Shown: positions 37,533 to 48,000 of the stretch, piece after piece
Numbering within the stretch: the first letter of the stretch is position 1
Layout: every line of letters begins with the position of its first letter
Assembly (NCBI RefSeq): GCF_031326345.1
Contig: NZ_CP133671.1
Span: forward strand, 5,905,001-5,969,000
DNA length: 64,000 nt
DNA from: Aureispira sp. CCB-E
GTDB taxonomy: Bacteria; Bacteroidota; Bacteroidia; Chitinophagales; Saprospiraceae
Direction of reading: 5' to 3'
Notes under the pieces: generated by a model
Told to the model about the DNA's origin: nothing
Seen by the model: the letters and a program-made list of their open reading frames with translations, nothing else
The model's database searches: none
Translations under genes and position numbers: made by a program

Positions 37533-39020
37533 TTACTCTCGAAGCACCACCACCTTCTCGGTCAATAATCGACCATTCTCCAAACCGACCGAAACAACAT
37601 ACGTTCCATTGCTCAACTCCTTTATATCCAAGACTACCTCCAATTCTTTCCCTACCAAAGAACACAACACCTCCCGACCCAAAGCATCATAAACCACTAC
37701 TTGCTCTATAGTGGAGCTTGCCGCTATGCTAATACTCGTACTTGCTGGGTTTGGGTAGATTAAAACGTCTTCTTTGTTTTCTATTGTTGCTATACTCGTC
37801 AAGGTATCGCAGGCGGAGCCTGATAATTTGGGTGTTCTGTAGTGAGGCATATTGGGTAGGAAGTGCCCTTGCTCAAAAAATACATCTAAGCCTCGTTGTA
37901 CTACATTACAACCTATCCCTCCTATATTAGGATTATTGATGACATGCATATAAGATACATTGTCACTATGACTATAAATCTTCCCATCTGGTGCAGATTG
38001 TATGTAACCAAAAAAGGTAGGTTTCGTTCCAGACAAAACATTATCGTAAACTGCTACGGTATCTTTTGAGGCAGCTATGTTGGATGCCCATAAGTCAAAT
38101 TGATACAGATATATCCAAGAAGAGACATATAAATATCGGTCATTTGGAGATATTGCTGCACCTGTTGAAACGTTGCTAAATGCCGCATTATCGATAGAAT
38201 CAATAATAGGAATGTGCAAATAATTCGATAGATAACCTGAACACCTATCAAAATCATAAATGTCTAAATCATTTTTATAGTCATATCGAATGTATTTATC
38301 TCCTTGATGACTAAAAGTAGCTTGTCCTAAAACTTCATTCCCTAGGGTTTTAGTTGTGCCTAAGTACTGTTTATGATGGTAAGAAATAGTATTTCCTGCA
38401 ATCAAAAATACATGATACCCATTCGAGCCACTCATCGGCTGTATCAACCACCAATCTCGACCATTACCGTGTTTGACCACCTCTAATTGCCCCCCACAAA
38501 TCGAATCGTTTTCTAACATAATTTGATTTTTCACCTCAACCTTTCCTAAGCCCCCATTCGCATTCATATCAACTAAAGTGTAATACAGTTTATCTGTAAA
38601 ACCTGCTAGAGCACTTGCATTCGAAATTGCTTGATGAAAAGCATAGTATTTATTTGTGTGGATAGGATGAGGTATTGATATCATTCCTTCATTGATTGTG
38701 TATCCCGCCGCCCTATTACTATTTGCTATCTGCCCTAGGTTTAAACTGTCTCCATTTTGCATTAGTTGATGCTGGGCATTGTGTATTTTAATTCCATTCG
38801 AATAAAAAATTAGATTCCCTAAACTATCTGACATAGAAATAGCCGTTCTATTCATAGGTAGGTTTCTATTAACACTATCAACTAAGATTATATTATTAAA
38901 TGTCATTTTAGTGCTCTTAGTACCCCCAAAACCTCCTCCGACTAACCAATTATTATCATATTGTTGTGAAAAGCAATTTAAAGAATAGACAAAACTGAAG
39001 AGTATAAAAAAGTATTTCAT
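37533..39020 (-). CDS. A1: T9SS-secreted propeller-like protein, first copy after B
   Basis: A 495-residue intact protein with the start chosen at 39020 (MKYFFILFSFVYSLNCFSQQ signal peptide); the frame extends further upstream only through GTG codons inside the B tail. The body has the same beta-segment series as A2 and A3, with variations such as RNLPMNRTAISMSDSLGN and AVYDNVLSGTKPTFFGYIQS. The T9SS type A domain is at ~422-495 and ends KVVVLRE rather than LRP. It starts 56 bases after the B stop, so B and A1 are probably one transcript; a B-A pair seems to be the ancestral unit. By context A might be a partner or co-displayed protein of the B surface protease (inference). Confidence 0.9.
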   Translation of the reverse strand: MKYFFILFSFVYSLNCFSQQYDNNWLVGGGFGGTKSTKMTFNNIILVDSVNRNLPMNRTAISMSDSLGNLIFYSNGIKIHNAQHQLMQNGDSLNLGQIANSNRAAGYTINEGMISIPHPIHTNKYYAFHQAISNASALAGFTDKLYYTLVDMNANGGLGKVEVKNQIMLENDSICGGQLEVVKHGNGRDWWLIQPMSGSNGYHVFLIAGNTISYHHKQYLGTTKTLGNEVLGQATFSHQGDKYIRYDYKNDLDIYDFDRCSGYLSNYLHIPIIDSIDNAAFSNVSTGAAISPNDRYLYVSSWIYLYQFDLWASNIAASKDTVAVYDNVLSGTKPTFFGYIQSAPDGKIYSHSDNVSYMHVINNPNIGGIGCNVVQRGLDVFFEQGHFLPNMPHYRTPKLSGSACDTLTSIATIENKEDVLIYPNPASTSISIAASSTIEQVVVYDALGREVLCSLVGKELEVVLDIKELSNGTYVVSVGLENGRLLTEKVVVLRE

Positions 39021-39034
39021 TGTTATAATATTAG

Positions 39035-39066
39035 AAAGTCTATAGAGATTAATCGCTATAGACTTT
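39035..39066 (-). terminator. Hairpin between B and A1 (no T run)
   Basis: AAAGTCTATAG (39035-39045) pairs with CTATAGACTTT (39056-39066), with GATTAATC continuing the stem inside. Unlike the other three copies, no T run follows on the minus strand (CTAATATTATAACAATG), so transcription can probably continue into A1. I list it as a terminator-like hairpin; it may be a 5'-leader element. Confidence 0.5.
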
Positions 39067-39075
39067 GATTTATTA

Positions 39076-42000
39076 TTATTTAACCACCACAAAGGATTTT
39101 GTAATGATATTTTCTTTATTTTTCAAACGTAAAGTATAAATGCCATCTAAGAATAAAGATATATCTATTTCTATACTTTGAGTCGCTTCGTTTACAGAAA
39201 TTGCCTTTACTTTCTGTCCTAATACATTATAGATTTCTATTCTTGTACTTTTTTCTAATACTAGATTACTTTCTAGGGTAATAAGGCTACTTGTTGGATT
39301 AGGATATAAGATTAAATTCCATACTTCCATTTCATTCTCAACAATACTATTATCTTTGTTAGTATTGCTATTTTCTTCTCCATTGGATCTTCCACCGCTA
39401 CTAACACAATCAAAATTCAGTAAATTCACATCCTCTACCATAGATAGCATTCCTCTTGCTTGATGAACGGCTGCACCACCTTCTTGAGGACAATGATCTG
39501 CTATTTGTCGCAAAGCCACAAGCTCACTAGCATTAAATTCTAAGATTCCTTTTGCTAGTGTATTTAAGTAAATATCATTCACTTCTTTCTCTAAGACTTC
39601 ATGCAAAACTGTCGTATTAAAAGAGTTATTATTGGTACAAATAGGGGTTAATACTATTTGTTGTTGTGTCTCTATATTATCTAGGAAAACTTGTTGTTGC
39701 TGCATGACTCTACCTAAATTATTGGCTACCCCATTTCTATTAGTCGCTATTGTGCTATTAAAATTAATACCCAACAGAGAATCTAAATGATGTAAAGAAT
39801 CTAAATAAGTTAAGCAAATATTCTTACAGCTGTCCAACAAAATGGAATCCAATGCACTCATCATAAATGTTTGTTTACATTGTGTTGCCACATTATCAAA
39901 ATGACCAATACAGGTATTCTGATGACTAGCTACAAAATTTTGAATCTGTGGATTTTGGCTATTAATTGCTAAACTAGGATTATTCACTAACTTTCTAAAT
40001 AAAGCTCTTTTAGCATTATACTTGGTCACTAAAGGAATATTTCCTAAACCATTACTTGCTAAAGCATTATCTAGCCCTGTAATTCGAGGAGTAATACTAC
40101 TGTTATTTCTATTATTCGTTGTATTAAATCGGGCAGAAGAACGAGAATTCCCACAGTAATTAAAGGGTTCCACACAATCAAAGTTTGGAAAATTAGAGTT
40201 ATCAGTAAACCATCCAGTTAATCCATTATAGTTATGAGGTCTAAAATCAAGACTAGGGGTTGAATTAATGAAAAATTGCGATTGGTTTTGGATAAGTGCT
40301 ATACCTTGGTGTACAGCATCCAAATTAGTGCTGTGTGTCCAAGTATTTCCATAATACCCTTGATTATCAAACTGGTTTCCAATAATAGAACCACCATCCA
40401 TTAGCAATCCAATATCATGTCGATCAAAGCCATTGCCTCTAAAAGTAACCGTATTATTAAAGCCTTCAAAAAAGACTCCAGTATAAGTGTTTGTAACGGT
40501 ATTACATTGATAAGTACTAACGCCACCTAGCGCACCACCAGCAGCCACAATACCATAAGTATTGGTTGCGCCTAAGGTTTGCCCATCCCCACTAATCGTA
40601 TTACATTCAATCTGTAATCGGCTATTCATGCTTGATATTCCTGCTCGTTCTGGGCTATTGCCCTCCATCGTAATCCGATTACCTTGAATAAGCCCCGAAA
40701 ATTTAGGATCATTGCTGTTTTCATGGTTAAGAACAGCAATACCGTTTTCTGCTTGATTTGCCTTTAAGTTATTGTTCGAAATCACTAAAGACGAAGCATC
40801 TCCCGTTGGGTTATCATTTATCAAGATGCAAGCCCCCTCCCCTGGTACTGTATTCATCTCAATCGTATTGTTATCAATCCAAATATCACTCGGAATACGA
40901 GGATCAAAGGCAGCAACTCCCAAACGTTCCATATCGGAGAACGTATTGTTTTGAACGTGTACAATTGTATTAAACAGTCGCATAGAACGAACCCCCATGT
41001 CTTCTATATTGGTCATTTGATTGCGATAAATACGCATTCCAGAGCTGATCCCTGAAATGCCAATAAAACAATTTTCAAAAGAGCAATCCTCTATCTTAGT
41101 TTCCTTAAAATCGATTAATAAAGGCGATTGCACATGCACCCCACAGCCTTGATAAGCTAAATTAGTTGGATAAAGTGCCGTTTGGGTCATTGTATTAAAA
41201 TTACAAGAATTTGTTGAGAAATTAGAATTAAACAAGACAATTCCCGCCACCATTCTTTGGAAAGTATTGGATAAGGCAGCAGGCGATAGGTTGAGGTTCA
41301 AGGCAGGAATATCCCAGCCATAAATCCCAGCCAAGCCAACCCCATTTGGGGTAATCGTCGATACAGTTCCACTAATATCTAGTGTTGGTGTTCCTGGTAC
41401 GCCTACGTAAGTGGGTAAAATACTTGGCGCAGAAAATACATTGTCTCTAAATTTTCCAAGAATTAAGTTGTTGTAATTCGCATTGGGAGCGATGTAAATA
41501 CCAATGAAATTATTTAAAAAGTTCGATTCTGTAATGTCTTGCAAAATTGCCCCATCTTCTGCTTGAATGGCATATTGAGCATCTCGGAATGTCGTGGCAT
41601 ACACCGCAATTGTTCCGTTGTTTTGGACTAAAATACGTTGCCACAAACAGTTGGCACAAGCCGCTCGAACAGTAGCATTGTTGAGGTTCAAAGTTGCTCC
41701 TGTAGAGACAATAATTTGAGCTCCAGGACTCATGTTTAATACAGAACTATTGGTAAAGCTGTACGTCAACCCTACATCCAATATCCATACACCAGCAACA
41801 TTAATAACTTGTGGCGTACTTTGAGCCAGAGCATTACTTAGCAATTGGCCTGTATTGATCAAATCACTAAAATAAACAGTATCAGGCAAAGGTGTACAAC
41901 TTGTGGCAAAGGTATCTTTTATCCAGATGCTTGCTAGAGCACTTACAATAGAACTAGGATTGCCTAATTCAAAGGCATTGGCTTGATTGACCATAGTAGT

Positions 42001-45000
42001 ATTATTTCCACAACTGTCTGTTATTAAAACGCGCACTTTGAAAGGAAGGGTGTCGCTTGTTCCTGCTGCTAAATTTAGGGTATCTATCAGAACATTCGTG
42101 ACATTACCATAGGTATAACTTCCCAAATAAGTTGGCAACAAACCATCAGGCAAGGTATCTGTGACCACTATGTCTCTCGCACTTTGGCAATGATTGGTCA
42201 CCACAATACTATAACAAATGGTATCATAAGGCACAATGGTATCTTTATCCACCAACTTCAACACAGAAAGGGGGGCTGCCAAAGGTTCTATATTGGTACA
42301 AGCAACAAAAGTACAATTGTTTGCGTCTGTTATGGTTACACAATAATTGCCAGCTATCAAACCATTTACATCTTCTGTAGTGGCTCCATTAGACCACAAA
42401 TAGCTGTAAGGCAAGGTTCCTCCTGTGGGGGTATTGTCAATCGCTCCACTATTAGGGGCAATACAATCTACATTGGTGCTGTCTAAGGTTGCACTTAGTA
42501 TGGTTGGCTCAGTTACATTTGCTGTAGTGCTTACAGTACAACCATTGTCATCTGTTAGGGTTAAAGTATAGCCTCCTGCTATTAAACCTGTAGCATTTGC
42601 CCCTGTTTGGGCATTTGACCATAAGTAAGTGTATGGAGCTGTTATACCTGTAATACTGGTAGTAATCTGTCCATCAGCAGCACCATTGCAAGAAACATTG
42701 GTGGTATTGGTGGTGACAATTGGTAGGGGTGGTACTGTTAGGGTAATTGAATCTATATAAGTGCAATTGTTGACATCTGTAATGGTTACTATATAGGTGC
42801 CTGTGCTTAGGTTGGTAATAACATTAGTGCTGGCACTATTTGACCATAGATAGGTGTAGGGTGCTGTTCCTCCTGTTGTATTGGCAGTTATTTCCCCATC
42901 ACTCTGTCCTACACAACTGATTGGATTGGTATTGGTTAAGGTGGTAGTTAATACATTGGGCTCACTCACACTTATGGTGGTGCTTACTGTACAACTATTG
43001 GCATCACTGACTGTTACTGTATAGTTACCTGTGGCTAAATTAGTAGCATTGTTTCCTGTTTGAGTGTTTGACCAGAGATAGGTGTAAGGACTTGTTCCAC
43101 CATTGGTAGATAGATGTATGCTAGCATCACTTAACCCTGCACAGCTTACATGAATAACTGTATCAACAATTACTACTACTGCTGTTGGCTCTCCTAAAGT
43201 AACACTTGCTATACTTGTATCTGAACAAGCTCCAATTACAGTTACTTGATAATTCCCTGCTCCTAAACCTGTAGTGGTGGCCAAGGTATCTCCATTAGAC
43301 CACAAATAAGTATATGGACTCAAACCATTACTGGCAATCACAGTTGCTGCGCCATCTGCTGCTCCAAAACAGGATATGTCTGCTCCATTGTAATTAGAAC
43401 TGATTGTTGCTGTACTGCTAATGGGTGATAATGGTGTATAATTAAAGGTATCACTTGTAAAGTCACATTGTGGGGTAGTTACTGTGGCATAATAAGAACC
43501 ACTTGTTGGGGGACTGTAGTTATGGGTGGTTTCTCCTGTAATTGCTAGTCCTGTGGTGGCATCATACCATTGGATGGTGTCGCTTAGGGTATTAGTAGGG
43601 AGGGTTAGAGTTCCTGTACAAGTATCTAGTGTGATTGTTCCATCTGCTGGGGAAACATAGATATCTACAGTATAAAAAGAAGTTCCATAAAATTGACAAT
43701 TTTTGCGTCTAGCAGTATGACTTACTTCATAATATTGATAGGTAGTATCATAACTAAACGTACCTGTAATAGACAGGCTATCTCCGAATGGAATAATGTT
43801 AAGTGTAGTATAAATAGTAGATGTTCCTCCTGTAGTAATCACTTGACTAACACCATTAATTACCCATCTATGCTCAATGGTAGAATCAACACCACTAGCA
43901 TTAAAAGTAAGCACTGCTTCTTCACAGACATCTATTGTATCAGCTCCATTTATAGAGGCATCTGGCAAAAAATGTAGGATGAGTCTATTTTGGCAGCTGT
44001 TTGTATCACCATAAGTATAATATAGTGTCCCTAAACCTTCCGCATATCTTGCATTCAAAATGTTATTTATGGTATCAAAGTATGGTGGTGTCAATGTAAT
44101 AAATTGATGTGGCACAGGATTTGACCAAATACCTGTTGTATCATTAATTCCTAAATTACTTAAGACAAGATTTAAATCTAATTGATGGTGATTAGGTGGT
44201 GGGTTTGAATTGGTAGAATAAGCTGGGTCACTAGAAAGACAATTAATTCGGTGCTGTGTTACAATCCCTCCTGAAGCAAGAGCACGACTAACAGTATATT
44301 TTACTTTATGAACAGTACAGGCACCTGCTTCTTCAGCAATAAGTGTATATTCAGCTGGAAGAATTGTTGCAAAGGTAATTGGTTCCAGTATATTAGGATT
44401 ACTTAAACCAGTAGCTGGACTCCATTGATAGGTAAAGGTACTTGAGTTGCTTATGTTTGGATTCCTGTTTACTAGAACGACTGAATCTAAGGCACATTTG
44501 TTAAGAAACCCTAAGCTATTAATTGTATCTGGTGGAATAGTCACTAAATAATTAGCTTCTGCAACCTCACAACCTGTTGCATTATCTGTAACAATCAAAG
44601 TATATAATTGAGTTGTGGGAGTTGTTGTTGTTGGAACAAGAACTGTATCACTACTTAAATAAACAGAAGGACTCCACTGGTAACTAAAATCACCTATTTC
44701 TGAAAAGTTCCCTGTAAGCATTACTGTATCTGCAGAACACTTATTAAATTGAAACGTATTTAAGGTATAACCTGGTGTTAAACAACCTAATTGATAACAA
44801 GTTGCCACTAAAGAATCACAATTAATAGTGTCAATGCCAACAGAAGCAGTTAATTGAGTAGAATCTGCATGATTAATGTATCCAAAAGAGAAATTAGAAA
44901 GACTTGAGGAGTAGGAATCTCCAGCCATACAAGTGGTAATTAATTCATCATCTATTTTATTAAAAACTAAGCCTATATCATTAAAATTATTGTTAACTAT

Positions 45001-48000
45001 TAGATTGGGCGCATATTCTCCAATAAACATATAACCTCCATTCGCCGAAGGAACAACAGATTGTGGTGTTTTTATATAGCTAGAAACATTATAAACACCA
45101 CCCCAATCTCCTTGTGTTTTGGTGTCAGAGTAAGTACGAATAGTTATGTTGGAAGGATTAAAATTAGTGGCAGTCACTGCTGGAATTGGAATTTTTGCTG
45201 CTGCTAATTCATTGGTACTTAAATTTCTTCCACCAAGTATGAGATTTGTCCCATCTATAATCAAATCTACAGGATATAAATCCTGTATTAAGACTTCATT
45301 ACCAAAATCTCCCGTATTGGGGTCTATTTCAATAATTAGAGAGCCGTGTAAAAGACTATTAAATGACACAAAAAATAGTCGCCCATTATCGTAAGCTACA
45401 GCAACAGGCTTACTTGAACCTATTCCACTAGGAAACTCCACATTTTTTCGCCATTCTTCTGTCGTAACTCCTCCACTTATAGTTAAACAACTAATAAAAG
45501 TTCCTGAACCTGTGTTAGTTCCTTGCGTTCGATTGGAATGCCCACTGATAACGATAGCTGCTTCTAGTCCATTTCCAAAATCACCAACAATCTCAGTCAC
45601 ATTTTCTGCGATATCATAATCGTCTGTAGTAGTGAATTTTCCAGATTCAAAGTAATGTTCCCACTGAATTCCTGTGGTAGGATTGATACCAAGTATAAAC
45701 CCTCTTTTATCGGTATTAATGGTGTCTCCTTCTCCAACAAAACCAACAATCGCTAAATCATTGTTGAAGCTATTCGATAGTTGAATCAGTTCCAAACCAA
45801 CCGCATTGGGTTGCAAAACGCCATTCTTATTCATTTGGTAGGTTTCTTGAAACAATAGATTCCCAGCACGATCTACAATGACCAAAAGAAGCTCACTTGT
45901 ATTGCCTCGTTTTACACGTCCCACCAAAGCAATTCGATCGGTTCCGAGATAATTTACATTTGAAACAACGTCAAAAAGTTCTACATCTGCATTAGGAACT
46001 CGAATAGCTCTACGCCATAATGGGCTTCCAAAAACATTGGTTCGCATCACTACTCCTTCACTATTTTGGTGGAGTATATATCCTGTTCCTGTTACAATAT
46101 GCCCTATTGTTGTATCGTTTGGAATAGCACCAAGATTATCAATCGTGGCACCATTAATTTGCCAATCGGTTGAATCAAAACTAAGTGTTACCCTATTTCT
46201 TTGATCATTGGGCGAACAATCTAATACCTCTATGGACATACTATCAACATCTGTGGTAATCACAGTATTTCCTCCGACCAAAGTGGTATCACGTATTGTT
46301 AGGCTAACATCCCATATTCCTGGCTCACAAATAGAAAGAGTTGTTTCTGGAAAATCAGGACTTGATCCAAATAAAGGCGATGCACTAATACAAAATCCAT
46401 TCATACTAGGTGCTGGATTTCCATTATTTTTATTCGGGTCCCAACTTATTTGCCATTCCCAGTGATCTAAAAGTACTTCAACACCTTTTAGTTCAATAGA
46501 CCCTCCTGCACAAACAGACTCTGAAGATGCTACAAAAGCAGCACTAATATTGGTCTTGTCTACACAGCCTCCCAATTCTTGTACTCCTGTAGCAATCAGA
46601 TTATATTCTGAATGCACATAAGGCCTCCCATTATCTAATATGTAGTGCATTCGATCTATTTGCCCTCCTGTAAAAACACTCAAGCAAAGTTCATTATGAT
46701 AATCCAAGTGGTTCTGTCCTCTAAAATAAGGGGGATTGGGTGGGCAACTTGTGCCATAAGAATAGGGAGTTGAACAGTTCCCTATACTACTATCCGATGT
46801 CGGATTAAATTGTTCGTAAGTATCACAAATTCCATCTGATTCAAAAACATGTTCCAAGCCTAACCAATGCCCTACTTCATGTATCAAAGATTTTCCCATT
46901 GGTGCCACTGCCCCTCCTGTAAATACATCGTAATCAATTCCAATTCCATCAAAAATTCCATAATTGGGTCCTACACTAGAAACACCTAGAACCGAAATAC
47001 CTGGATAAATGATGGTGTCAACAATGTATATATTGAGATACTCTTTTGCATCAAAAGGTAGTTTTCTCATTACTTCATTTCTGTATGTTGGATTGGTGAA
47101 ATCAAATTCATCAAGTGTATCTAAGGTATAGGTTATTCCAGGAACACTTGATCCATACTGAAACCACGAAGCAGAAATCCCTGTTGTAGTAAGTAAGTTC
47201 TGTGCCAAACAAAAGCTAATCCCTGTAGAATCTTTTGAAAAATATTTATTAAGCGTATCTAATTGAGCCTGTATGCGGCTCGCTGGGAAAGCATTTAAAG
47301 TTGCTTGATTATCTGCTATTACATGAAAGATAACAGGGATATGATACTCTGGGCTGTTGGGATTACTATTGTTATTAGCATGCAAAGAAGCTCGATAGAG
47401 CAAACTTTGAGTTCTAAAATAATTAGGGTCATTCGATTGCCTCCAAGTAGTATACTCATCTGCACCACAAGGATATTTAGGGCGTTTTACATCTAACAAA
47501 ACAGTGCGAGCACTCAATCCATTTGCAGAAGTTGTCGCCAATTGAATCACATTCATTCCTAAAGCAAAAGCATATTGAAGCGAATCAACAGATACAGTAG
47601 TATCTCCATTGATGTTCCAATAAAGAGTTGTAGAGTTGGTACTAGTCTTGTTTAACGCCACTAAATCCGCCTCTTTGGGATTGTTGTCACTCAAGCTAAA
47701 ATTAGCCAAGCCATTGGGGTAACAAGTACTGGAAACACAACTTGTTGTCGTCCATGTGGGGTCATTGCCATCCACATAAAAACTATTTCCCAAACGAGCA
47801 TAATGCGCCACACTGCTCAAGTTATTGGCAAACTGTCCTGTATTTTCTTCAAAATTCCAATAAGCAACTAAACTACTATTCGTCATTGCTGTAGAATCCA
47901 AACAACTCGTTTCGTAGGACTCAATGTTGATTCCACTACGAGCAGCATTCCAAATCCGAACTTCATCCAATGCTCCTTTGAAGTAATTTGTATCGCCAAT

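Larger units (their letters stand above)
29900..41222 (-). repeat. Tandem array of B-tail plus A units (about four units)
   Basis: Going 5' to 3' on the minus strand the order is: B tail plus A1 (41222-37533), B' plus A2 (37527-33863), B'' plus A3 (33850-31811), B''' plus A4 (31798-29900). B' repeats about 700 codons of the B tail; B'' and B''' keep about 165. The first two units are about 3.7 kb long and share stretches of near-identical DNA (for example 36900-37520 against 40590-41216, offset 3,696 bases). The shorter units share the same A/B junction. The array appears to be built by repeated unequal duplication and deletion. Confidence 0.85.

Noticed and set aside
35413-37665. Reading B' as a 750-residue gene starting at the GTG at 37665
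   Set aside because: The first 46 codons are the A1 sorting domain read in the wrong frame; homology to B starts only at 37527 and there is no signal peptide, so it is treated as a truncated copy.
40758-40973. Plus-strand frames opposite the beta-helix region, repeated at 37062-37277
   Set aside because: They are identical because the underlying B and B' DNA is nearly identical; they are shadows of the minus-strand coding sequence.
42270-43400. DNA-level tandem repeat or CRISPR-like array in the B gene
   Set aside because: The periodicity (about 225-230 bases) is that of five SprB protein repeats; the units are too long and diverged, and in frame.
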